Below are positions 1 through 7,370 of a stretch of DNA of 64,000 nt, in pieces. Numbering within the stretch: position 1 is the first letter of the stretch; each line of letters opens with the position of its first letter. The notes beneath the pieces were generated by a model, which was given only the letters and a program-made list of their open reading frames with translations, was not told the DNA's origin and searched no databases. A program made the position numbers and the translations under genes. This stretch comes from Bacteroidales bacterium (GTDB taxonomy: Bacteria; Bacteroidota; Bacteroidia; Bacteroidales; ML635J-15): contig JAISPG010000041.1 in NCBI GenBank assembly GCA_031275085.1, positions 124,001 to 188,000 of the forward strand, in the 5' to 3' direction.

Positions 1-20
1 AAGGTATAATAGACTAAAAT

Positions 21-539
21 ATGAAATTAAACAAAGAATTAGCCTTAGAAGCTAAGAAGCATAACATTTGCGAAGATTGGTTTAACGACCTATTACACAC
101 AGAGGGCAAAGAACGGCTTATAGAAATGTACCTCGACGGTATAGACTTTTGCCTAAGTAATGAATACCCGTCCCTTTCCTTCATTAAGCAAAATTTTGTA
201 GGGGTTATGGAAAAATACGGGATATTCTTAGACGGAAATATAAATAGCTTGAATTTCCGGCACGTTGTAGCCCTTGGTTCTTGCGAAGGGATAGCCGAAT
301 ATACGGGGTTTGAAGTAGGCCAAGTTTTCGTAAAGCACGAAAGCAAACTAACTATTAAGGCTTCCGGGAACGCTTTTGTAATGGTAGATATGTTCGACCA
401 AAGCGAAGTAGAAATAGTTGCTTCCGAGAACGCCAAAGTTTGCGTAAACCATTACGGCGGGGAACTAAGCACTATTACCGATTCCGAACCGGGGAACGCT
501 ATTATAAAAGTAATTCGTAAACATTCAAAAACATACTAA
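21..539 (+). CDS. Phage protein of unknown function (tail region)
   Basis: I do not recognise a named family. The 172-residue product has a helical first half. Its second half, from about residue 100, is built of short strand-rich segments (KLTIKASGNAFV, then EVEIVASENAKV) that look like turns of a small beta-solenoid or jellyroll. It lies directly upstream of the tail gene at 541 with a 1-nt gap and shares its codon usage, so I infer the same late phage operon and a structural or accessory tail role. The ATG at 21 is the first in the window. The gene looks complete. Confidence 0.7.
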   Translation: MKLNKELALEAKKHNICEDWFNDLLHTEGKERLIEMYLDGIDFCLSNEYPSLSFIKQNFVGVMEKYGIFLDGNINSLNFRHVVALGSCEGIAEYTGFEVGQVFVKHESKLTIKASGNAFVMVDMFDQSEVEIVASENAKVCVNHYGGELSTITDSEPGNAIIKVIRKHSKTY

Positions 540-540
540 C

Positions 541-1749
541 ATGGCTAACGAAAATAATTTAATTCTTAATATGCCGTTCGACGAACCTAACGGCTCTTTA
601 ATAGCTTATGACTATTCGCAAAGCAGGGCGGACGGCGAAGTAGTACAAAGTAATTTTGTTTCGGGAAGGCAAGGGAATTGTATAGAGTTCACGGGCGAAG
701 GATACTGCGAAATACCGCAAAACCTTATTAACCTTTCGGGTAGTTTTTCCCTTTTGGCTTGGTTGAAAAGTAAACACTTCCCGGACGGGTTTACCGGGAA
801 GAAAATAGGCTTTTTTGTTCGTTGGGAAGCTATGGACGGATACAGGGAAACGTGGGTAAGCCTTCCTACGGATTCTTGGGGATATTTCGCAGTAGTTAAG
901 AACGGGCTTAATATCTACATTTACTTGGATACGCAGTTAATACAAACTATTACCTTGCCGGCCCAACCTACCGGCTTCGCCTTTTTGCAAGATATTTATT
1001 CTACCGAAAACGGTTACGGATATGTAGACGAAATTAAGGTTTATAATATTGCGCTTACCCAAGAACAAATAGCCGAACTACTTAATTCGGTATCCCAACT
1101 TTCGTATAGTTTGGAAGGAATAGACTTTAAGCAATGGGATATATACGTATCGGAAAGTAACGGTATTCTTGACCGCCCGAAGCTAAAAAGCCCGCTTAGG
1201 GTAGATTGGGACGACTACCACGGCGAAGTAATAGACCTTCAAAAGAAGCGCGTAGAAGCGCGGGAAATAACGCTTAATTGCTTTATGAAGGCTAACGGTA
1301 AAATGGACTTTGTAAATAAACTAAACGATTTCTTAGACATATTCAGCAAGGACGGTACGCAACGTTTAACGATAGACATACACCCGACTAAGCCGCTTGT
1401 TTATGAAATCTACAACGAAAGCGGGGTTTCCATTAGTAAGCGTTGGCATGACGAATTAATGGTAGGAACTTTTAGCTTGAAACTTAAAGAGCCTAATCCG
1501 GTAAAACGAGTTATAAGACACCAGCGAATAAGCGAAGCTACGAAGAAACTTACGATTACGGTTACTTCAAACAGGGCTTTAACTATATTTTGGGGCGACG
1601 GTACTAAAAACGAAGATGTTTACGGCGAAAATGTAACGGTAAACCACGAATACACAAGCGAAGGTATTTATTACGCTATTGTAGCGGGGGTTATTGAAGA
1701 TATTACGAACTTTTCCACTAACGGAATAGTCGTGTGGCAAAAAATTTGA
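541..1749 (+). CDS. Phage tail protein with LamG-like, Dit-like and PKD-like parts
   Basis: This 402-residue protein is modular. Residues 1-185 resemble a laminin-G/concanavalin-type jellyroll: it opens LILNMPFDE and ends with YVDEIKVYNIALTQEQI, the usual LamG closing strand. Residues 190-325 resemble a distal-tail (Dit) core seen in Bacteroides siphophages. The last ~70 residues carry a PKD-like WGDGT...HEY...GIYYA motif. The inferred role is a tail-tip component combined with carbohydrate binding for host attachment. It follows the gene at 21 and precedes a lipoprotein gene that has its own promoter. The domain calls are by eye; that it is a tail protein is likely from context. Confidence 0.75.
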   Translation: MANENNLILNMPFDEPNGSLIAYDYSQSRADGEVVQSNFVSGRQGNCIEFTGEGYCEIPQNLINLSGSFSLLAWLKSKHFPDGFTGKKIGFFVRWEAMDGYRETWVSLPTDSWGYFAVVKNGLNIYIYLDTQLIQTITLPAQPTGFAFLQDIYSTENGYGYVDEIKVYNIALTQEQIAELLNSVSQLSYSLEGIDFKQWDIYVSESNGILDRPKLKSPLRVDWDDYHGEVIDLQKKRVEAREITLNCFMKANGKMDFVNKLNDFLDIFSKDGTQRLTIDIHPTKPLVYEIYNESGVSISKRWHDELMVGTFSLKLKEPNPVKRVIRHQRISEATKKLTITVTSNRALTIFWGDGTKNEDVYGENVTVNHEYTSEGIYYAIVAGVIEDITNFSTNGIVVWQKI

Positions 1750-1760
1750 GATTAAAGTAT

Positions 1761-1794
1761 TATCTTTGTGGCTTAATTTTTAAACATTTAAGCC
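1761..1794 (+). promoter_or_regulatory. Bacteroidota-type promoter and 5'-UTR hairpin of the phage lipoprotein gene
   Basis: TATCTTTG at 1761-1768 matches the Bacteroidota -7 consensus TAnnTTTG. It is followed at 1770-1794 by an inverted repeat (GGCTTAA / TTAAGCC) that ends at the ATG at 1795. The lipoprotein gene therefore seems to have its own promoter inside the tail operon, with a leader hairpin that could control translation. Confidence 0.55.
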
Positions 1795-2331
1795 ATGAAG
1801 AAAGTATTATTTTTATCTATTTTAATTATAGGGCTAATTTCTTGTACTAAAAATCCAACAGAAAAGGCAATAAATTTGATTAAAGAAGAATTAAGGGAAA
1901 CCCTTCACGATTATAATAGTTATGAAAGTGTTAAGATTGGGGAATTAGATTCTATTTTTACTTCCGCCGAAAACGACCCGATTGGAAGAGATTACATAAT
2001 GAAAATAGAAGATTATATAGAGCAAGCAAAAAAGGCAAAGAATGAGTTAGATTTTAATAAAGATTGGTTGTTTTCTGATATAGGAAAAAGAGATTATAAA
2101 ATAGCATTGGATAAATTCAATACTTGCAGGGATAGTATGAACTACTATATGGCTAAGTACGAAGAAATAGAAAATAATTGGATTCCCGAATTTTGCGGTT
2201 TTTCTATGACACATTCTTTTAGAGCGAATAATGCCAGCGGAAATAGAGTAATAGGCCACTATAAATACTATTTTGATAAGGATATAACAAAGATAATCAA
2301 CGTTAAAGATATAGGGGATTCTAAAAACTAA
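1795..2331 (+). CDS. Phage-encoded lipoprotein (probable moron gene)
   Basis: The 178-residue product starts with a signal peptide and lipobox (IIGLISC, Cys17), so it should be lipidated and exported after expression in the host. The mature part is helical and charged, and I recognise no domain. The gene is more AT-rich than the flanking tail genes, has its own -7 element and leader hairpin, and interrupts the tail operon. These are the usual marks of a moron gene expressed in the lysogen. Superinfection exclusion is a reasonable guess from location and lipobox only. Confidence 0.7.
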   Translation: MKKVLFLSILIIGLISCTKNPTEKAINLIKEELRETLHDYNSYESVKIGELDSIFTSAENDPIGRDYIMKIEDYIEQAKKAKNELDFNKDWLFSDIGKRDYKIALDKFNTCRDSMNYYMAKYEEIENNWIPEFCGFSMTHSFRANNASGNRVIGHYKYYFDKDITKIINVKDIGDSKN

Positions 2332-2342
2332 TTTCTAAAACA

Positions 2343-2374
2343 TTTGCACAATTCAAAAAATAGGTGTTACTTTG
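2343..2374 (+). promoter_or_regulatory. Promoter of structured RNA, copy 1
   Basis: The -33 TTTG (2343-2346) is separated by 20 nt from TTACTTTG (2367-2374), a one-mismatch -7 element. The block TTTGCACAATT and the 20-nt spacing recur exactly at copy 2 (9035-9066), so the promoter belongs to the conserved unit. Confidence 0.65.
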
Positions 2375-2377
2375 CCG

Positions 2378-2566
2378 TGTACTTCTTACTTGACAGGCGG
2401 AGCAACCCGCCAACTATTTAGCGGGCTTTTTTGTGTCCGTTAATTAAAATATGCGGTTTCGTACCCCCGTGTTGGAGCGTTAATGCGCCCACTGCCTGTC
2501 AAGGTGAAGTACAACGGGAAAGGCGGAACCGTTTTTTTATTTCTGCCATATTATTAATTCATTTAA
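2378..2566 (+). ncRNA. Structured leader RNA, copy 1 (apparently undescribed)
   Basis: The element is partner to the copy at 9070-9247. In order: segment a, TGTACTTC (2378-2385); 5' strand TTGACAGGC (2390-2398), which pairs with GCCTGTCAA (2494-2502); an inner CCCGC/GCGGG hairpin plus T6 (2406-2432); a CGG...CCG hairpin near 2454-2469; a hairpin with a bulged A and loop TTAATG (about 2472-2492); segment b, GAAGTACA (2506-2513), the reverse complement of a; and an H-type pseudoknot, AACGG/CCGTT (2513-2517/2529-2533) interlocked with GGCGGAA/TTCTGCC (2522-2528/2541-2547). Segment c, identical to a, overlaps the ORF start at 2568-2575. It is not a class I recognise. Confidence 0.8.
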
Positions 2567-2797
2567 ATGTACTTCAAAATGAAAAATCTTTGCCCCGATT
2601 TAGCCGCTATTTTTTGCGCGGTTGTTAATGTTCGCCACGAATTAGAAACCTACGGCGAAAAATTAGAAGCTTCCATTACCCAAGAAGAACAAACAAATTC
2701 GTTTGAAATTGCAGACGGTGCGGTTAAATTGCTCGAAAGTGCCGTTAAATCGCTATACTTCGACGAATACGAAAGGTATTTGAAGAATAAAGAATAG
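2567..2797 (+). CDS. Small phage protein linked to structured RNA, paralogue of 9248-9517
   Basis: A 76-residue protein of unknown function, or 72 residues if it starts at the in-frame ATG at 2579. Both ATGs and their spacing (ATG-NNN-NNN-AAA-ATG) are kept in the paralogue at 9248. The shared signature is LCPDL near the N-terminus and LLES...SLYFDEY near the C-terminus (LCPEL and LLKD...TLYHEAY in the paralogue). It is acidic and helical, with no signal peptide or membrane segment. It is transcribed with the structured RNA just upstream and closed by a terminator at 2800. RNA-controlled or autoregulatory expression is inferred from the leader. Confidence 0.65.
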   Translation: MYFKMKNLCPDLAAIFCAVVNVRHELETYGEKLEASITQEEQTNSFEIADGAVKLLESAVKSLYFDEYERYLKNKE

Positions 2798-2799
2798 CA

Positions 2800-2827
2800 A
2801 AAGCCCATTAATTGGGGCTTTCTTCTT
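2800..2827 (+). terminator. Terminator after RNA/ORF module 1
   Basis: AAAGCCC and GGGCTTT form a 7-bp stem with an 8-nt loop, followed by a T/C-rich tract. It separates the small ORF from the palindromic promoter of the next gene and makes the module a closed transcription unit. Confidence 0.6.
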
Positions 2828-2860
2828 TCCTAAAAAGTTACCAATTTTTTATAAACATAG

Positions 2861-2892
2861 CGTATTATTATAATTCGGCTTTGGTATTTTTG
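2861..2892 (+). promoter_or_regulatory. Palindrome-bearing promoter, copy 1
   Basis: The palindrome CGTATTATTATAATTCG (2861-2877, one arm mismatch) is followed by a -7 element TATTTTTG (2885-2892) and the nuclease gene ATG at 2915. The same arrangement occurs at 7044 and 9578. The palindrome covers the expected -33 region, so it may be an activator or repressor site. Confidence 0.6.
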
Positions 2893-2914
2893 TATTTAAT
2901 AAAAACTTGTTTGA

Positions 2915-3544
2915 ATGAAAATCAGAGATTTAACAGGTCAAAAATTTAGTTTTCTTACAGTTTTAGAAAAAACGGATAAGAGAACGGGCGGAAGCGTTGT
3001 ATGGAAATGTATTTGCGATTGTGGCAACGAAACAGAAGCCAGTAGCGGAAATTTACGGAGCGGACATACAAAGTCTTGCGGTTGCCACAAAAGTAAAGTT
3101 TCTTCTAAAGCATTGACAGAAGTATGCACAAAACACGGACACAGTAAAGCCGGTAATATTTCGAGAACTTACAGCACTTGGCTACACATGACAGACCGTT
3201 GCAATAACCCTAATAACGATTCCTATAAAAATTACGGCGGGCGCGGTATCGAAGTTTGCGAACGTTGGGGCGACTTCTCTAATTTCTTGGAAGATATGGG
3301 CGAACGCCCGAAAGGCACAAGTATAGATAGGATTAACGTTGATTTGGGCTATTTTAAAGATAATTGCCGTTGGGCTACAACAAAGGTACAACGAAATAAT
3401 AAAAGGGACAACCGCAAATATAGCTACAATGGCGAAACACTAACCATTAGCCAATTAGCAGAAAAATACGGAATAGAAAGGGCTAAGTTATCTTACAGGT
3501 TAAAAAACGGTTGGCCAATAGAAAAAGCAATTAATAAAAAATAG
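2915..3544 (+). CDS. Putative homing-type endonuclease (YGGRGI...CRWAT family)
   Basis: This 209-residue phage nuclease-like protein has three parts. Residues 1-60 form a zinc-ribbon-like domain (CICDCG ... SCGC). Residues ~80-165 carry the motif series NYGGRGIEVC, DRINVDLGYF and NCRWATTKVQRNN found in many phage proteins annotated as HNH-like or homing endonucleases. Residues ~168-209 resemble a NUMOD1-type DNA-binding repeat (YNGETLTISQLAEKYGI ... GWPIEKAI). It has its own palindromic promoter and ends 1 nt before the large tail gene, so it looks inserted into the tail operon. AT-rich codon use unlike its neighbours supports mobility. Confidence 0.65.
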   Translation: MKIRDLTGQKFSFLTVLEKTDKRTGGSVVWKCICDCGNETEASSGNLRSGHTKSCGCHKSKVSSKALTEVCTKHGHSKAGNISRTYSTWLHMTDRCNNPNNDSYKNYGGRGIEVCERWGDFSNFLEDMGERPKGTSIDRINVDLGYFKDNCRWATTKVQRNNKRDNRKYSYNGETLTISQLAEKYGIERAKLSYRLKNGWPIEKAINKK

Positions 3545-3545
3545 T

Positions 3546-6500
3546 ATGGAACAAATTATAATTAAACACGCGGACGGAACAAACAGCTTGTTAAATTCCG
3601 GGCCGCGTACTTCCGGTATTACCAAGGCGGAACAATCCGTAGGGTTACTTGCCGAAGACACGGTAGCAATTACAGTTAAAAGCGCGTCCCCTTTAGAATT
3701 TGCTTTAGGGGACACGATAGAAGTGTACGGGAAAATATACACCTTAAACCAGCTACCGACAATAAAGAAAACAGGCGTTCGGAAGTTTGAATATAGCTTA
3801 ACATTTGAAGGGGTACAATATGAACTAATAGACGCGCAATTTTTATTACCGGACGACACGGTAGGCGATAGCTTTACAGGTAATTTATTCGACTTCCTAA
3901 AAATAGTAATTGCAAACGCCTTGCGCGTATTTCCTAATAAGTGGGTTCTTGGGGAATACCCGGAAGAAACAGAGTACAAAACCCTAACCTTTAGCGGTAG
4001 GAATTGCTTAGAAGTATTACAAGACCTTTGTAACGAGTATAACCAAGAATTTGAGATAACGCAAAATAACGGCGTTAGAACGCTTCATATTCGTAACGCA
4101 GGCGTAGAATTTCCCTATACGTTCAGGTACGGGAAAACGGGCGGTTTGTACGAACTAACAAGGCAAAATATCAATTCTAAGAACGTTGTTACCCGGTTGT
4201 ATATCTATGGCGGAAGTAACAACTTGGGGAATAGCTACCGACATACTAAACTTTGCCTTCCGGGAAGTAGCGGTAAAAATGATTCTTATATAGAGAACGC
4301 GGCCGCTATTGCAGCTTTCGGATTGAAGGAAAATACAAAAACCTTTGATAACATTTTCCCAAACAGATACGGAGAAGTAACAGGGTTAGGAAGCAAGTAT
4401 TACGCTTTTATAGATAATACTATGAACTTCGACCTAAACGAAACATTTGCAAATACAACAGAAGATTACCAATATTGGTTAGCGTCAAAAAGATTAGACG
4501 ACACGCAGGAAAATAGATATATATATTACAATGATGTGGCGGGAAAAACAACAAAATGGCTAATTTACAATGTAGATGCAAAAGTTCATTTTACTACTGG
4601 AAACCTTGCCGGTTATGAATTTGATGTTCATTCATATAACCACGCAACGAAAGAAATACAATTAAAGCCATATGAAGACGAAAATAAGATGCATTTGCCA
4701 AGTGAATATAGCGCGGCGTTTCAGTTTTCTCCCGAAGATAAGTATTTTTTTACCGATATAAACCTACCTGACCAATACAAAACGGAAGCCGAAGCCAAAT
4801 TACAAGAAGAAGGAGAAGCGTATTACGCCCAAAATAGTCAACCACAGGTACAATACGGGTTAAATATAGACCAAAATTTTATTAAGCAATTCGCCGGAAA
4901 CCTTACCGTAGTAAACTTATTCGCCGTTGGCGACTACATACCGATTGAGGACGAAGACATAGGGGTAGATAAGTCTATACGTATTACCGGATTCAAACGG
5001 GATTTATTAGAACCTTATAAGTATTCGCTAACCTTGGGGGATAGTGTAACAAAAGGCGCATATACAAGAATTATTAGCGATTTAAGGGAAATAGACGAAG
5101 TTATTAAGATTAACAACCTTGCCGACCCTTCCAAAGCGCGCCGTAATTGGCGGGCAAGCCAAGAAGTGTTAGCTATGGTTTTCGACCCGGAAGGCGATTA
5201 TTACAGCGAAAAGATTAAGCCCCTTAGTATTGAAACAACAATGTTACAAGCGGGGGCTAAGTCTATGCAATTCGTTCTAAGGAACGTAGTTTTTGAACCA
5301 AACTACCAAAGCAACCCGAACTACATACGTGTAAGCGCGGGGCAATTAATACACTATACGATAGAAGAAACTATTAGGAATTGGGAAATAGCGCAAGTAA
5401 CGTTTAGTAATCTTGTTAGTAATACGGCTTATTACATTTACGCCCGTTGTTCAATGAATACCGGGGGCGGAAGTATTATTTTGGATACTACCCAACGGAA
5501 AGTAGATTACGAAACCGGGTACTACACGTTTATGATAGGCGTATTAAACAGCGTAGAAACCGATAGTAACGGGCAAAACCCCGCGCGTTTGGTTTCCCTT
5601 ACTTATGGTAGTTCTACCATAAACGGACGCTTTATTAAAACCGGACGAATAGAGAGTAGCGGCGGCGGAAGTACCTATTTCGATTTGGATAACGGGGAAA
5701 TAGGCGGGAATATTAAATTTTTATCGAATGGAAATTTGACAACATTTGACGAATTGAAGATAGGTGGCGAAAACCTTTTACAAATAGAAAATACAGATTT
5801 GTTTTCTATTGCTGCAACTTCTTATTTAAATGGATTGCTTGCTGACAACATGCCAATTGGAAAATATGTTTTTTCTTATAGAAATTTAACAAAATCACAA
5901 ACATCGTTTGCAGTATCTCTAAGAATTAGAGGTAGAAACACAAGTGGGGGTATTAGTGGAACATTGATAGCTATTGATTTAGATATTAATATGACCAAAG
6001 AATATTTAATAAATCTAACAAACTATACCGCATATTCAAGTTTTATATTCTATATCTATACATCAAGCGCATCAAACACGGCTACATTTACTAATGTTAT
6101 ATTACAAGAGGGGACAAAAAGTACTCAATACCAAAAAGCATTAGGTTATATTTCGGATGCAATAAAAAATGGAAGTACAACAGTTGCAGGCGGGCTTGTA
6201 CTTTCTAATATTGTCATGGTTAAAGATGGAAATGGAACTGTTACCGGCGGATTGACTGGTATAGATGATGCACTATTATGGGGTGGCGGAAGTTATAATA
6301 GCCTTATCGACAACAATGCACCGTTGATGATTTATAAAAAAAATATGCCAATCCCAAATTTGGGATTAAATAACTATATTATTGAACGTCCACAAGTCGA
6401 AGTACCTAATTCTACTACTTTTACAAATGTTAGTGATGAAAAAAACCTAACAATAAATTCTTCATATAACTTTAATTTAATAGTTGTTACTAATGAATCC

Positions 6501-7013
6501 TTTTGGTATGCTACTTTTCCTCAATCTTTTTCAATCATTCCGGCAGGGCATACTATTAGAATAGAAATACTATTAAATAATTCAACAGGGCAAACTATTC
6601 GTAGTTATACGCTTAGTTTTGCTACGGGAGAATCAATAAACAAATATAGTACTCTAAATGGAGAAATTCAATTTACAAATATACCATTAGGCAACTACAC
6701 TTTGAAATCAAGAGTTGTATGCCAAAGAGAAGCAGGGGCTTCTAATGTAATAACAGAAATACAGTCTTATGTTCAATATTGCTCTGTAATATATTTAGAA
6801 AATGTTAGAAACATCAAATTAGCCCCTAATTACATGTTTATGTCAAACTCTAATGCTAATAAAATTCTAATTGCAAGCGAAAGTGACAATTATTTAGTAA
6901 ATGCTTTAGGTAATTCTATTTTCAGGTCAAATTCGGGGCGTTATCAATTAAAAATTGACGATACTGGAATAAAGGTATCATCTGATTTTGGTAGAACATG
7001 GAGAAATTTATAA
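3546..7013 (+). CDS. Large phage tail-tip protein
   Basis: The 1,155-residue product is the largest in the prophage segment. Its first ~500 residues resemble the hub / tail-endopeptidase-like (Tal, Prophage_tail) proteins of siphophages: a short N-terminal module, a LEVLQDLCNEYNQEF helix and later a DKSIRITGFKRDLLEPYKYSLTLGD-type segment. The C-terminal half is strand-rich and Ser/Thr/Asn-rich, as in receptor-binding tips. Base composition changes near 5,720: upstream is relatively GC-rich and downstream clearly AT-rich, suggesting an exchanged receptor-binding end. The ATG is 1 nt after the preceding stop codon. Confidence 0.75.
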   Translation: MEQIIIKHADGTNSLLNSGPRTSGITKAEQSVGLLAEDTVAITVKSASPLEFALGDTIEVYGKIYTLNQLPTIKKTGVRKFEYSLTFEGVQYELIDAQFLLPDDTVGDSFTGNLFDFLKIVIANALRVFPNKWVLGEYPEETEYKTLTFSGRNCLEVLQDLCNEYNQEFEITQNNGVRTLHIRNAGVEFPYTFRYGKTGGLYELTRQNINSKNVVTRLYIYGGSNNLGNSYRHTKLCLPGSSGKNDSYIENAAAIAAFGLKENTKTFDNIFPNRYGEVTGLGSKYYAFIDNTMNFDLNETFANTTEDYQYWLASKRLDDTQENRYIYYNDVAGKTTKWLIYNVDAKVHFTTGNLAGYEFDVHSYNHATKEIQLKPYEDENKMHLPSEYSAAFQFSPEDKYFFTDINLPDQYKTEAEAKLQEEGEAYYAQNSQPQVQYGLNIDQNFIKQFAGNLTVVNLFAVGDYIPIEDEDIGVDKSIRITGFKRDLLEPYKYSLTLGDSVTKGAYTRIISDLREIDEVIKINNLADPSKARRNWRASQEVLAMVFDPEGDYYSEKIKPLSIETTMLQAGAKSMQFVLRNVVFEPNYQSNPNYIRVSAGQLIHYTIEETIRNWEIAQVTFSNLVSNTAYYIYARCSMNTGGGSIILDTTQRKVDYETGYYTFMIGVLNSVETDSNGQNPARLVSLTYGSSTINGRFIKTGRIESSGGGSTYFDLDNGEIGGNIKFLSNGNLTTFDELKIGGENLLQIENTDLFSIAATSYLNGLLADNMPIGKYVFSYRNLTKSQTSFAVSLRIRGRNTSGGISGTLIAIDLDINMTKEYLINLTNYTAYSSFIFYIYTSSASNTATFTNVILQEGTKSTQYQKALGYISDAIKNGSTTVAGGLVLSNIVMVKDGNGTVTGGLTGIDDALLWGGGSYNSLIDNNAPLMIYKKNMPIPNLGLNNYIIERPQVEVPNSTTFTNVSDEKNLTINSSYNFNLIVVTNESFWYATFPQSFSIIPAGHTIRIEILLNNSTGQTIRSYTLSFATGESINKYSTLNGEIQFTNIPLGNYTLKSRVVCQREAGASNVITEIQSYVQYCSVIYLENVRNIKLAPNYMFMSNSNANKILIASESDNYLVNALGNSIFRSNSGRYQLKIDDTGIKVSSDFGRTWRNL

Positions 7014-7043
7014 AACATAAATGATTATTTTTTTATCAACAAA

Positions 7044-7076
7044 CGTATTATAGTAATACGCTAATGCTTAATTTTG
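7044..7076 (+). promoter_or_regulatory. Palindrome-bearing promoter, copy 2
   Basis: CGTATTATAGTAATACG (7044-7060, perfect 7-bp arms) lies upstream of TAATTTTG (7069-7076), a full TAnnTTTG -7 match. The spacing equals that of the other two copies. It drives the gene at 7089 and the tail-fibre gene behind it. Confidence 0.65.
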
Positions 7077-7088
7077 AAACAAAAAGTT

Positions 7089-7358
7089 ATGAGTACAACA
7101 CGGGGCGGCGAAGTAGTAAGCCCGCAAATTGGAAATATCGGGGTTATTGATAACCTGATTAACGGGAACTTCAAAATAGAAGAAATACCGTTCAACATCA
7201 AAAACGACGGCGAAACGGCGGTAGTTTTGGAAGTAAACCTTTGGGGAATGGAACCGGGCGAATTTGTAAGTACACGATTTGAAACAGGCTGGAACCCCGA
7301 AATAGTTAGAGAGATTAGACAAACGAGTATTAACGCTACCCTTATTTGGGGTTACTAA
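7089..7358 (+). CDS. Small phage protein upstream of the tail fibre
   Basis: An 89-residue protein of unknown function, rich in beta-strand residues, acidic and without a signal peptide. I place the start at the ATG at 7089 (MSTTRGGEVV) rather than the TTG at 7074, because the TTG lies inside the -7 element. It is followed after 12 nt by the variable tail-fibre gene and probably belongs to the same operon. The middle (EIPFNIKNDGETAVVLEVNLWG) resembles a small beta-sandwich, so a fibre-attachment or spike-cap role is possible but unsupported. Confidence 0.65.
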   Translation: MSTTRGGEVVSPQIGNIGVIDNLINGNFKIEEIPFNIKNDGETAVVLEVNLWGMEPGEFVSTRFETGWNPEIVREIRQTSINATLIWGY

Positions 7359-7370
7359 AAGTATATAATT

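Noticed and set aside
2378-2575. Structured RNA as a group I or II intron, HEARO/omega RNA or tmRNA-like element
   Set aside because: At ~190 nt it is too short for introns and has no catalytic-core motifs I can recognise, no adjacent IscB/TnpB or intron ORF, and no tRNA-like domain. Excision is still worth testing because of the flanking direct repeats.
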